Both the position numbers and the translations under genes were made by a program. Below are positions 24,890 through 35,002 of a stretch of 64,000 nucleotides of DNA, piece by piece (positions within the stretch are counted from its first letter, which is position 1; every line of letters begins with the position of its first letter). A model generated the notes under the pieces. The model was given only the letters and a program-made list of their open reading frames with translations, was not told where the DNA came from and made no database searches. Source of the stretch: Epiperipatus broadwayi (Eukaryota > Onychophora > Udeonychophora > Euonychophora > Peripatidae); assembly GCA_028023455.1 (NCBI GenBank), contig JAQFVV010012400.1, positions 13,587,748 through 13,651,747 on the forward strand, read 5' to 3'.

Positions 24890-25502
24890 GTTTATTTTTG
24901 GAATAGGAAATAAAAGTAAATTATATTATGATTTCCTTAAAACTAAAAAAAAATTCAAACAAGATATAAAAATGTAAGCCGACTTTTTGGGACAGTAATT
25001 AATCAGAAACTGGCTTTTTTTGGTATGTGTCGCTAAAAAATTACTTTCGAATAGCAAATAATAGTACATTAGAGACTTTTTTTTGACAGTAATTAATCAG
25101 AGACTGGCTTTTTTGGATGTGTGTGGATATAAAAAGTTACGTTCCTTTTTTAATAGAAAATAAGAGTAAATTTTAGCCTTTTTGGGACCTTAATTAATCA
25201 GATACTGTGTTTTGAAATCAAAGTCAATTATATTACAACTTCCACAAAATTTAACAATGAAAGCCGACTTTGACCTTTTTGGGACAGTAATTAATCTGAG
25301 AATGGCTTTTTTGTGTGTATCCATAAAAAGTTACATTACTTTTTTAATAAATAATAGTAAATATAGCGGAGACTTATTTGGATAGTAATTAATCAGAGAC
25401 GGGCTTCTTTGAGTGTGTGTGTGTGAATCGGAAAAGTTACAGTACTTTTTGTAATTAAAAATAAAAGTAAATTTTACCCTTTTTAGGACAGTAATTAATC
25501 AG
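24890..25502. repeat. Satellite of about 100-bp units, six copies
   Basis: Six degenerate units, each marked by GACAGTAATTAATCAGA then CTGGCTTTTTT, at intervals of about 94-106 bp (marker near 24991, 25085, 25186, 25281, 25383, 25488). Other shared blocks are AAAAGTTAC, AAATAATAGTA/AAATAAAAGTA and TTTTTGGGA. The array is interrupted by the TIR element and resumes after it. Confidence 0.85.
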
Positions 25503-25762
25503 GGTACTTACGGATAATTCAATCGATGACGTATTTGACTTACCGATTTCCCTTCCGGTAGACATCGACGTTTTTTGCATGACAACGTTGTCATGGCAAC
25601 AAAGTGACTGGCATGATTAATCCATCAGAGAGTCAATTTTTTTTTTTTTCACCCGCGAGATTTAAAATTCGGAGAGAGGTTTGGGAAATTTTTTGATTTT
25701 TCTGTCTATTGTGATTTTGCTATTCACGGCATCACAGTTACTTTTTTGAGCTGTAAATTCGG

Positions 25763-26110
25763 GTAAAGTGTTTTATTTATCTGTTTATTTTAAATTTACA
25801 AAAATTTTTTGTTAATATTTCTACAATTCTCAAACTTACATTGAATTACGTTTAATGTGTAAATAATTTATTCCAGTAAAGTGTTTTTTATTTATCTGTT
25901 TATTTTAAATTTACAAAAAGTTTTTGTTAATATTTCTACAATTCTGAAACTTACATTGAATTACGTTTAATGTGTAAATAATTTATTCTCCGGTAAAGTG
26001 TTTTTTATTTATCTGTTTATTTTAAATTTACAAAAAATTTTTGTTAATATTTCTACAATTCTGAAACTTACATTGAATTACGTTTAATGTGTAAATAATT
26101 TTCAATAATT
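25763..26110 (+). repeat. Three tandem 113-117-bp units inside the TIR element
   Basis: Units start at GTAAAGTGTTTT and contain TTATCTGTTTATTTTAAATT, TTTGTTAATATTTCTACAAT and TACATTGAATTACGTTTAAT. Two further shortened, diverged units follow at about 26200-26300 and 26400-26540, each preceded by a GACGCCATTAAT-type block. Confidence 0.9.
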
Positions 26111-26820
26111 TTTTAAAACAAATTTGGAATATACATTACCAAATGCATGTGACACGGTTTCTCCAAGGACGCCATTAATGCCAGATTCGCATTAATTCGG
26201 GTAAAGTGTTTTATTTGTTTATTTTAAATTTACAAAAACTTTTTGTTAATATTTCTACATTACGTTTTTAATATGTAAATAATTTGCAATAATTTTTTAA
26301 ATCAATTTTGCAATATGCAGTACGTTTTTAAAATTACCCAATGCATGTAAAAGTGCGGCGTTTTCTCGACGCCATTAATACCAGATTTGCATTAGATCGC
26401 GTCTTTTTTATTTAGGTGTTTATTTAAAATTTACAAAAAGTTTTTGTTAATATTTCTACAATTCTCAAACTTATTTACAAAAAATATTTGTTAATATTTC
26501 TACAATTCTCAAACTTACATTGAATTACGTTTTAATTTTATTTTTAATTTCTGAATTATATCATACAGAAAATTTTTTTTCGTCATCGGCAATTATAAAA
26601 ATTACAGCTATGAGAGTAATACAATGTCTGATATACGTGTACGCCGAGCCTGCGGCTCGACAAAAACATCCGGAGCCCCCCCCGCCAATTCCAGCGCTAC
26701 GCACTGCTGTATTTTAAAATTGAGAATAATATTTTGACGCATGCATGTACATTTTTTTTTAGTATTTGCCTGACCTGCGTCAGATATTTTTCATTTTTGA
26801 ATAGTTTTTAGCATGTGACC

Positions 26821-27019
26821 TGGATAATTCAACCGATGACGTATTACCCTGAAGGCATATCAGTCTAATCTTGCGATTTATAACATACCATGTTCACGTG
26901 ATCTGCGGACACATTTTAGCGATTACATGTGTCCGCAGATCACTTGGAGACGTTATCTTAAAATCACAACATCAGACTGGTATGCCTTCAGGGTAATACG
27001 TCATCGGTTGAATTATCCG
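26821..27019. repeat. Near-perfect 200-bp hairpin at the right end of the TIR element
   Basis: The whole segment is a fold-back: outer arms GGATAATTCAACCGATGACG / CGTCATCGGTTGAATTATCC and GTATTACCCTGAAGGCAT / ATGCCTTCAGGGTAATAC are perfect. The middle is imperfect. The inner arms GTGATCTGCGGACACAT (26898) and its complement (26927) are a perfect 17 bp around a 12-bp loop. The outermost arm is a third copy of the element's terminal repeat. Confidence 0.9.
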
Positions 27020-27027
27020 TAACTATC

Positions 27028-27110
27028 TTAATCAGATACTGCATTTTGGGGGGAAAAAGTAAATTAGATTGCAATTTTCCCTCTAAAGTTAATCATTATA
27101 ACAAACTATT
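27028..27110. repeat. Resumption of the ~100-bp satellite
   Basis: Starts with the duplicated TTAATCAG, then GATACTGCATTTTG and AAAGTAAATTAGATTGCAA, matching the unit near 25.19-25.26 kb (GATACTGTGTTTTG, AAAGTCAATTATATTACAA). Confidence 0.75.
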
Positions 27111-27689
27111 AAAATGAAATCCAACTCCGGTGGCTGGCAATTGCCAATTTTCAGAGTTCGTAGCAGCCATTTTCTTTGTCTCGGACAATTTTTTACGGAT
27201 ATGTTACTTTCATCAGCATCTTCAAAATAGTGCTGTGCCGCACCCTAAAATCCAATTTGTGAGGGTTACACAGTCCTCATGGAACAGTGACAACACTGTT
27301 AAAACTGTTAGAAGGTACCAGTAGGTCACTTCACATGAAAAAAAAGTTGGACCTTAAAAGTTCAATTATTTAGACACGATGCACACTCACATGATACTGT
27401 AGTGAAAATAGACAACCCAGCATTACGATAAAGTGCTTAACACAAGCAACTATGGAAGCCAATGAAGGCATTTTTCTGTGCTTTTAGCAGTGGTAGCCGG
27501 AAGCCAAGTAAACAAACTCTTTCTGTGTTTTATCATAGAAAGAAGGCTATCTGCTTGGCTGCGGCCGCAGAAACAGCATATTTTTAAGCAATTTAGCTAG
27601 AAATAGTGCCGAAAAGCAGCTGACACGATAGAACACTACCATAATATGTTATAACAGAAATATGATTTGAAGTAGATTTTCAATACAAA
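27111..27689. other. GC-richer unassigned stretch with a hairpin
   Basis: Less AT-rich than its surroundings. A 64-codon open stretch from 27130 is not recognised. An imperfect hairpin lies at about 27492-27575: AGCCAAGTAAACAAACTCTT faces AGCCAAGCAGATAGCCTTCT on the other strand, with a CGGCCG block at its base. It may be part of an unknown repeat. Confidence 0.4.
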
Positions 27690-28290
27690 ACAGAAATAAG
27701 ATTATTTATTTAATAGATACACTAATAATATTTATGATAATATTAAATTTAAAATAATTAAGGAATGTAATAATGAAATTGAATTTATATATATTAAAAT
27801 TAGTAAAGTTATAAATAGAAAAAGTATTATAGTAATATATATTTAAAAAGCCTACATATTATAATTTATTAACAATTTGGAAATCAGATACTGAAATAAA
27901 TCATAAAGAAAATATAATAAAGAGAGTAATTAAATTAAAGGTGTTAAAATATGTATTAATGAAATATTAGAAAAAACAAAAATTATTAAAAAAAAGAAAA
28001 CATAATATAGCTAAATAAATTTGCTAATAAACATTTTATAGATAAAATAATATAAAGGAAATTGCAAATAAAAATAGTATAAAATATCTAAGTATAAGCA
28101 ATTATATGTTAGTTATTCGCTAATATAAAAAAATATTTTAAAAAATCAATCAGAAATATAATTACACCTAATATGTAAAGATTGATTTAGATAATTAAAC
28201 ATGATAATTATAATGATTATATAGATAAATGAAATGGAATTTATGAAATAGTTTACAAGAATAGTAAAAAGAATAAGAATGTAATCATTC
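27690..28290 (+). pseudogene. Probable Penelope-like RT C-terminal trace
   Basis: Mixed-frame peptides IIKECNNEIEFIYIKISKV, then KPTYYNLLTIWKSD and INHKENIIKRVIKLKV and CINEIL, follow the order of the C-terminal part of Penelope-type reverse transcriptases (E-NN-I-FLDI-I, YRKPT----F--W-S--P--YK---I--L--RA--IC). Heavily decayed and very AT-rich, so chance resemblance cannot be excluded. No endonuclease motif was found behind it. Confidence 0.4.
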
Positions 28291-29112
28291 TAAAAAGAGT
28301 GATAATTTTTATTTTGATATAAAAAGTAGAAAATGCTAATAATTTCTCTACATATCTTTTATGTAGAGAAAATGAGACTTTCTGTGAAAACAATTAATGG
28401 AGTTTTTATTGCTCTGTCTCTTATTTAAGTTTATATCAAAACCATTATAATAAATTAACTTTATCATTATTTTATTTTCATTTAAATTATTCAGAAAAAC
28501 ATATATTCCTTCTTTACCATTTAATCTATTCAATAGTCTTTTTTCCATATATATATTAAAGTTTTATGTAAATTTCTTGATAAAATTTTACTCTTTCTAA
28601 AATTTATAGTCCCATAATTAAAATGCTTTTTTTATTAGAATGAAAAAGTACTCAATTTTTTTTTTTTTTGTATTTCCCATATATGAAATTCCTCTGTTGA
28701 CCATTTTACAATCTAGACATTCAATCAAATAATATTATATTCATTAGATTCCTACTTGTTATTTTTATTTAATAATTTACTTAAATCAGTCATTTTGTAA
28801 ACTGTATTGCACTCTTTTGTTTTAAAATAATAAATATAAACAAACCACTTATGAAATAAGTTATAGGAAAATAATGAACTAGTAAAAATAATGTTAAATT
28901 AGATCTAGTAAGTGGAATATATTTGATTCATTATTTAGATTGTAAAAATAATATTAAGGTAACTTTATATATGAGAAATATAAGAAATAAGAATGTCTGT
29001 ATGTTTCTGGTGCTACATTTTACATATAATTATATGTTGGTCTGTTTATTTCATCTAGTTTTAATTTATAAATGTAAATATCTTTTTTAAAATGTAAACT
29101 TTTCAAGGTACT
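28291..29112. other. AT-rich stretch with no recognisable feature
   Basis: A 66-codon open stretch on the minus strand (28348-28548) has no recognisable similarity. Confidence 0.5.
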
Positions 29113-29410
29113 TATATATTAGAGCTGCTACACCTTTTCATATCCATGTTGTTCTGCCCATAAATTTCTAATCTTGCAATCTGATCAAATAACATGAACA
29201 CTGGAACTTTTGACAAACCTAAGTGATAAATTTGTACACAAAAATAATAAAAACATATTATGATGCTAAATAAAAACAGTTAGTTGTGAGGTTTTAAAAA
29301 AAACAGCACTTTGTGCTGTCAAATCCACCCCAGTCTCGTACAAGGTGTGGCATTCTGCCATCACAAAAACAACCAGAAATTTCCAAATTTTACTTAAAAT
29401 TAAAAAAAAA
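29113..29410. repeat. Diverged dispersed repeat, partner at 32.0-32.45 kb
   Basis: The first part (ATTAGAGCTGCTAC, TTTTCATATCCAT, AATCTTGCAAT, GATAAATTTGTAC) is in the same orientation as 32.2-32.35 kb. The second part (TTTGTGCTGTCA, GGCATTCTGCC, AATTTTACTTAAAATT) is the inverse of 32.0-32.1 kb. The pair therefore represents a fold-back family in two permutations. Confidence 0.6.
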
Positions 29411-29457
29411 CCACTATGTATATTATCTTTGGCATGAAATTACAAAATGGGCACAAA

Positions 29458-29700
29458 AAAGATGATGCTTTCATTTGCATTCTGGACAATATTTTAAAAA
29501 AAAATCCACCTTGTTAATTCTGTATTTTAATAAAGGTTTATAATTTTTTTTTCCCCATAAAGTGTGTAAAAGTTAAGAACTACGACCTGCCAGCTACACC
29601 AAGAAGATGGCACTTTCATTTGCATTCTAGACTATATTAAAAAAATCTTCAAATCAATGATTCTGTTTTAATAAAAGTTGAATATCTTTTTTACATTTTG
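29458..29700 (+). repeat. Two diverged ~147-bp direct repeats
   Basis: AAGATGATGCTTTCATTTGC, ATTCTGGACAATATT and TTTTAATAAAGGTT are repeated 147 bp later as AAGATGGCACTTTCATTTGC, ATTCTAGACTATATT and TTTTAATAAAAGTT. Confidence 0.75.
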
Positions 29701-29931
29701 ATAAAAGTTTGCTAATTTCTTTTTTTGTTTTTAAACAAGATAAATGTACTTAGACATTTCTCAACCAAGATCCCTTTCAGCCGTTATATCATATAAAGAC
29801 ATAGTTTAACTTTCCATTTTTTAAAAATCTGATGTAGACTAAGTTTTTTTTTTTATCTGTCCATTTTTTATTTTTTTGTCATAGTTAATGGACATAATAT
29901 TTTTTCCTTTTTTATTTACTTTACTGCTCCA

Positions 29932-29946
29932 TTTTGTAGTTAATAT
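29932..29946. repeat. 15-bp target-site duplication of SINE (one side)
   Basis: TTTTGTAGTTAATAT is found here and again at 30073-30087, exactly flanking the SINE. Confidence 0.85.
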
Positions 29947-30072
29947 ACTTTTTTTTTTTCTCATTTATCATAGCATCAGCCGGGATGCAAACCTGCTAAC
30001 CCAGGACAACTGCTTGTAAAGCAGCCATCACTGACCTCTCGGCCACCAATGCTTGACTAATCTACTTATTAT
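29947..30072 (-). mobile_element. tRNA-derived SINE, 126 bp
   Basis: On the minus strand it starts near GTCAAGCATTGGTGGCCGAG and contains an A-box-like TGGCCGAGAGG and a B-box-like GGTTTGCATCCCGG about 50 bases apart, the two internal promoter elements of RNA polymerase III. The 3' end is A-rich (GAGAAAAAAAAAAAG). A perfect 15-bp target duplication flanks it. The head resembles a leucine/serine-type tRNA (GCCGAGAGG) but stems are eroded, so it is not a functional tRNA. A sister copy lies at 61.5 kb. Confidence 0.8.
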
Positions 30073-30087
30073 TTTTGTAGTTAATAT
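30073..30087. repeat. 15-bp target-site duplication of SINE (other side)
   Basis: Perfect second copy of TTTTGTAGTTAATAT. Confidence 0.85.
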
Positions 30088-31154
30088 TCTTATTTAAGCG
30101 ATAGAATAGATGTATTTTTTTATTTGTTTATGTAGTATTATTTTTTTGATAATTTTGTTTTAGCGCCTGTTTTGTAATTTTATGCCAGATTTAACTAGTT
30201 AAGTGTTCAGGTGCCATATTGAACTTTTTAAAAAAACTGACATGAGACACAATTTCACAATAACTTCAGTTTTAATAATGTTAGAGCAAAAAAATTTACA
30301 TTGATAAAACTAGAAAAACTAAAGAAAACAATATGGCTAAGTTAAATAGTGATTATCATTAAAAAAATAATGCAACAAAGAAATTTCCACATCCGAAATA
30401 ATTATTACTTTATTGTTTGTTCATAATTTCTACTTTATCATTAATTAAGTTTAAATTACATCTTCAGTGGTAATTTCTTTGTATTTCTCAAAAAATTTCC
30501 TTTGAAATGATATATAAAACATCTTACCTGAGATAATCCATAGCTTCAGAACTTATGGTAATAGGAAGATAAGAATTCTTCATTTTTTTCTTGCACCCCA
30601 AAGTTGAAAAAGTTCTAGGCGTCTGGAAAAAAAAACATTCTCCCTAATAAAAGATAAAAAAAATTAGAATTCTATCAGAATGTAAAAGTAATGAAACAAG
30701 TGTAGATATTATTACTTACCTCTATAAATTATTTTAATTTTAGACTTTGGATAAACAAAACCTTATTCATAACATCATCATACTGAATAATCATTGCCAA
30801 TACAGAAAACAATTTACAAATTTAGAATATGAGAAGTCAAAGATTACTAAAAAGATTCTAAAGGCACATATTTATATATTAAAAAATGTTTATATTCTAC
30901 CTCTTTCAGGATATGTCTTCCAGAGAAGCATATCTGTTCATATTATCTAATATAAATATGCAAAATATTAATATTATTATTAATAAAAGATAAATCATTC
31001 CAGATCTTGTTTACCAATTGGCAAAAGTAATCAGTAAAACAAAAATAATAAAAACTAAGTTAGTAAAACAAAAACAATAAAAACTGCAATCTCTCTGTGC
31101 ATCTGGTATGCAGCTTTGAAATTAACATTGCATTTTTCTATAATAGCTCGAATT
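30088..31154. other. AT-rich stretch; would hold the missing part of the piggyBac frame
   Basis: Directly downstream (minus strand) of the piggyBac remnant, but no catalytic-core peptide is recognisable. A short direct repeat AGTAAAACAAAAA/AATAATAAAAACT occurs at about 31031-31085. Confidence 0.45.
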
Positions 31155-31717
31155 TTAAAATACGGTCAAATTTTGCACTTTTTTTGTTCGACATTTTTTT
31201 ATTATATTGGCAAAATATGGGATTCTAATAGTAGGATCATTACTCCAAATGTCCTTCAATCGGAATACAGGAACCTTACATGAAATTCCCAAGGTCATCT
31301 CAAAAAAGGCAGACAATTCTCCTTCTGTCACATTTTTCTAATCACGCACATATTTCTTCTTAGTGGCATATAATTTTTACACACAGCTTTTTATCAAAAT
31401 ACATATAAAAGAAATCTAAGATAGAATACTCACCCACAATCGAAAACTTCAAACCTGGAGTCTTTGTGAAATTGACCGGTCCTGTAGTAACGTTCGAAGG
31501 CATATTAGAATCACTAGTTGACAGGCCTGCTCTACTGTTATCGTCCGGAACAACTTTTGTATTTTTTCTTCACCCTTTTCGCTGGTAAAGTGGTTGCTTT
31601 TTCGGATGATGATGTGAAGTATTCTTGTAGATTGCTGTATGTAATACTGTTGTCGGAATCAGATGGTTTTGGAATTTCAAATTCGTTGAGGCTGGAAGAA
31701 TTCATTTCTGAATCCAT
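31155..31717 (-). pseudogene. piggyBac-type transposase, N-terminal remnant
   Basis: Minus strand. An ATG opens an acidic, serine-rich N-terminus (MDSEMNSSSLNEFEIPKPSD), as is usual in piggyBac transposases. A frameshift in an A-run after AKRVKK moves to a second frame with VNFTKTPGLKFSIVG, then ILDFFYMYFDKKLCVKII, which matches the entry to the DDE_Tnp_1_7 domain (PLDYF-LFF-D-L---IV--TN-YA). A further shift leads to LSAFFEMTLGISCKVPVFRL, then KDIWSNDPTIRIPYF, matching FFG-TLLMGI---P----YWS-DP----P-F. The frame then ends, before the catalytic aspartates. The transposase cuts and pastes at TTAA; this copy lacks its catalytic core. Splicing out of the piece starting GTGAGT was considered, but the piggyBac match runs through it. 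Confidence 0.7.
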
Positions 31718-31994
31718 ACCTGCTGATTAATTTCTTTGCGTCATTTTGTCTCTGTGTAATCTAAAAAACTGAGAAAAATTAATAAAAGTAATTCACCTTC
31801 CTCGGAAAAAAATTAACAAAAACTTTATATTTTGTCGTAGAAAAAAATGGCGATTACCTACAGAAAGTACGAAAAAAGACGCAAAGAATTCTTGTATTCA
31901 TGCATGCATAGTCCTCTTAGTTTTTCCGTAATTTCGAAAAGAAAACCGAACTTCAACAAATAACAATGACACGCTGATGGTCCGCCCAAAACAG

Positions 31995-32445
31995 CAAACC
32001 AGTTTAATATACTATTTTTTAATTTTAAGTAAAATTTGGGGAATTGCTGGCTATGGGTGTGACAGCAGAATGCCATATTTTGTGAATGATGGCTTGACGG
32101 CACAAAATGCAATTTTTATTTAGTATTGTAACATATTTTTATTAATTTCTTTGTACAAATTTATATTTTTTATATTGTTAAAAATGTACTTTTTCAGATT
32201 TAGTCTGGCGCAATTATTGTTAATATTAGAACTGCTATGCATTTTCACATCCATATCAGTCTGGTGATAATAGTCTGAATCTTGCAATAATGTTCTTAAA
32301 TAACTTGTATACGCGGTCCATTTTGACGAATTTATCACTCAAATTTTCAGAAGTTCCTGTGTACATGGTATTTGATAACATCACAAAATTAGAGTTATCG
32401 GCAGACTGATGCAGATGTGAAATGCTGTAGCAGATCTAATATGTA
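31995..32445. repeat. Diverged fold-back repeat, partner of 29.1-29.4 kb
   Basis: Contains the inverse of the 29.3 kb block (AGCAGAATGCCATATTTTGT) and a direct copy of the 29.12 kb block (ATTAGAACTGCTATGC, TTTTCACATCC). Within it, AGACTGATATGGATGTGAAA on the minus strand near 32.23 kb pairs with AGACTGATGCAGATGTGAAA on the plus strand near 32.41 kb, so this too is an inverted pair. Confidence 0.6.
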
Positions 32446-32844
32446 AGTACTCTTTTCAGATACTTTCAAGATTTATTAATAATATACAGATTAGTATATA
32501 AAACGTTTCAGATATTATTCTATCTTCTAATGTTTCTAGCTTGACCTTTGTCAATATTAATATGGGCATTAAATGAATAATCTTTAGATTTGTGAATAGC
32601 AAATTTATAGCGATGCTCTAACCAACTAGACTTCCCTCAAAAGCAATGTTCAGAAGAAATAGAAATAATAAAAATATTGAGCTCAATTTGGTAAATAGAA
32701 TATATTTAAATAAAAGAACTGCTGAAATGGAATGTATTTGATGAAATGTTTAGATTGTAAAAGTGAGAATAGAACACTATTTGTGGCACCCAAGAAGACT
32801 CATAAGAAAGTGTATAAAATTTTTATAGACTGCTTTCTTTGACA
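32446..32844. other. AT-rich stretch with no clear feature
   Basis: Includes a minus-strand fragment near 32605-32640 (TCTAGTTGGTTAGAGCATCG) that looks like the A-box end of a tRNA-type head, too short to call. Confidence 0.4.
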
Positions 32845-32950
32845 GAACATAGTTAGTTAGAGCATGATCTTAAATTCAGTATTTTCAAAAGTAAAGACTA
32901 CTGGTTCAAATCCCATGCTAATACTGTCATCAGTCAAGCCAAAAATATTT
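32845..32950 (+). mobile_element. tRNA-derived SINE head
   Basis: A-box-like TAGTTAGTTAGAGCATGATC and B-box GGTTCAAATCCC lie about 50 bases apart, the layout of a tRNA-derived RNA polymerase III promoter. The B-box is nearly perfect. The rest of the cloverleaf is eroded, so this is a SINE head or tRNA relic. No target duplication was identified. It is not the same tRNA type as the SINEs at 30.0 and 61.5 kb. Confidence 0.55.
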
Positions 32951-33584
32951 TTAAAATAGGATAATAATAGCATTCATAATATTGTGCTCTGTACTAGCTT
33001 GTGTGTTATTACTAATAGTTGAATATATTTGAAAAGTGTAAATTACTTCTGAATTTTTCTAAAAACATACAGCAAATATAACTAGATGTAATTACAATGA
33101 TATAGTTAATATTTGTAATGGTTTTAACGGGAAATTAAACTAGAGAAATTAGAGTTTTATGGGGTTGGGGAGAGGGTAACAATTCAAAAAGGTTTTAGAT
33201 TAAGTATAAGATTTCATATAGTAAAAAAGGTAGAAGTGCAGGTTATAGAATAAATATATAAATTTTTACACATTTGGATATTAATGTTTTTTTTTTTTTT
33301 GTTTGTTTTAAGTGTTATGTTTTTTCTTTTGTTTTATATTAAAAATTCTTTCATATATATTTTTATATATATTTGTACATTTGTTATACTGGATGATGAT
33401 CATAGTTATTGCCTAGTTGAAATATAAGACTGAATAAAGAATAAATTGATACATATTAAGTAACAAGTATTAAAGAAAATGTTTTGTTAGCTGAGTACGT
33501 GTGTTAAGTTTAAAAAAAAAAAAGGTTGTAATTGTAAATTAATGTGAACTTTTTAAGAGTATTTTTACAAAAATATCTTATTCC
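32951..33584. other. AT-rich stretch with no recognisable feature
   Basis: Low-complexity DNA with T- and A-runs. Possibly the body of the preceding SINE in its first part. Confidence 0.45.
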
Positions 33585-34470
33585 TAATCCAATAAAGACC
33601 ATGTCCAGTTTTTCATTTAAACAACAAAGAATCATATCATAATCTGAATATAACCTTTTTCAATTATATTCAATCCTACCTCATTTTATTTAGCAAAAAC
33701 CTTGGATCGTAGCCTAACTTATTTTCCTCATTTAGCTAAAGTTTGATAAAAATTAATTTCTAGAAATATTTTTCTTGGAAAGGTAGGTAGCACTATTTGG
33801 AATTGTGATATATGCACTTTAAAGTCATTTTCTATAGCTCTAGCATATTCTGTTGGTAAATAGTGTGCCTCTGGAAGTTTCCACTCTAAACTTCCAGATA
33901 TTTAATTAAATATTGCCATGAGAATTATCACTGATACATCCAAGTCTTTTCTTCATAGATGCTGCCTTATTTACTTAATTCTCCACCAAATATCAGAAGA
34001 GAGGATGCTTCACAGGAAATGTGTAAAAAGCTGTTAAGAAGATTGGATTTGCCAAAAACACAAATATAGTTTTGTCACACCAAAACTCATTTCAAAACAA
34101 GATCTCTCTTTTGGATGTTAAACCAAGAATCTATTATTGAAGATTTATAGTGTAAAAAGGAATTCTTGTGATGTTCCAAACAGAATTTTTTCCCCCCTAG
34201 ATTCAATTATAAAAATGCCTGTATTTAATCTTCCTAGATGCAATTGGAGTCTCGTCAATAGATTTAAGACAATCCATGATCAATGAGCTCATATGTTTCA
34301 CACATGGAATTTATCAACCCATAATCTGTGTAAATGTGGACAAAACCAAACTATGAATCACACATAATTAATGATTGCTGAATCTATGGGCTATATTGAC
34401 AAAATTGAATGATTTTTAATAAAGACACTAGCAAATCTGACTTCTAGTATGATGTTTACAGGTTCCTTTA
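33585..34470 (+). pseudogene. LINE ORF2 C-terminal region, decayed (Jockey/RT-tail type)
   Basis: Peptides in shifting frames follow the order of the post-RT part of a non-LTR retrotransposon. They include TLDRSLTYFPHLAKV (cf. TLDRTLSY--HL), ALAYSVGK-CASGSFHS (cf. ALCYSVAEYCAPVW--S), LNIAMRIITDT (cf. LN-TMR-I-GT), FNLPRCNWSLVNRFKT (cf. F-LPR--WSLLNRFRT), then LCKCGQNQTMNHT (cf. C-CG--QTM-HI). The last motif is the C-terminal cysteine/histidine cluster. The polypeptide would be about 290 residues. Upstream RT catalytic motifs are missing, so it is 5'-truncated or decayed. Each match is partial, but the collinear order over nearly 0.9 kb makes the call firm. Confidence 0.75.
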
Positions 34471-35002
34471 TAATATTTTGTTGATAATTAAGCTAGATAA
34501 AATAAAAAATCCACATATTAAATAAATGCTGAACTAGTCAATATCATTCATTAAAAGCTTTATTTTATTAATAATAGTCATCATTTTCAACTATTATCAA
34601 TTTGCAGCAAGTTGGTCTTTCCAAGTTTAACCACTTTCTCCTATTCCTAATAATGATTGAAGTTTTATTCGTCTTGTACATTGTGTTTGGTTAAATATTA
34701 TGCAGTTGTATCATTTTCCAATTACATACATATTTATACTTTAATATATCAGTATTAGAAATTTGAATTCTTTTTTATTTCATATTGAAGAACTGTAGTC
34801 AGATGTTTTGGCCTATGACAATATGAGATGATTAATGTAGTGGGAAAGAACATTTGAAAACTCATGTTAATAGTTTATTGGCAAACATTTAGTTTGGTTT
34901 TTGATTTTAAACTTTTTTGATTCTTCCTGATAACTTGTTATGTTTAGCATAGTTCATCACTTTTTTAAAACAACTTCTTTTATTAACAAGAAGTCACAAT
35001 AT
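34471..35002. other. AT-rich stretch between two LINE remnants
   Basis: No frame or repeat was recognised. Confidence 0.5.

Larger units (their letters stand above)
25503..27027. mobile_element. 1.5-kb TIR element with 8-bp TTAATCAG duplication
   Basis: Left end GGTACTTACGGATAATTCAA and right end (minus strand) GATAGTTACGGATAATTCAA form terminal inverted repeats of about 33 bp that continue through YCGATGACGTATT. TTAATCAG lies directly on both sides. This octamer is part of the marker of the surrounding satellite, so the empty site can be reconstructed: the left flank ends and the right flank starts exactly at this octamer. An 8-bp duplication occurs in hAT, P and Merlin groups, but the TIR matches none I can name. 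Inside there is a 115-bp tandem repeat, a duplicated block around GACGCCATTAAT, a short GC-rich patch near 26.64-26.70 kb and a ~200-bp hairpin at the right end. No transposase frame was recognised. Confidence 0.8.

Noticed and set aside
26520-26717. 65-codon open stretch with a proline-rich end as a gene of the TIR element
   Set aside because: It starts within the tandem repeat of the element and shows no transposase motif.
31341-31433. Intron with GTGAGT donor in the piggyBac remnant
   Set aside because: The conserved piggyBac peptides continue through the would-be intron in shifted frames, so frameshifts explain it better.
32225-32440. A third hammerhead family in the AGACTGAT...GATGTGAAAA repeats
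   Set aside because: Between the two boxes there is no room for a credible stem II, and no UH cleavage site with stem I partner follows. Kept only as a low-interest observation.
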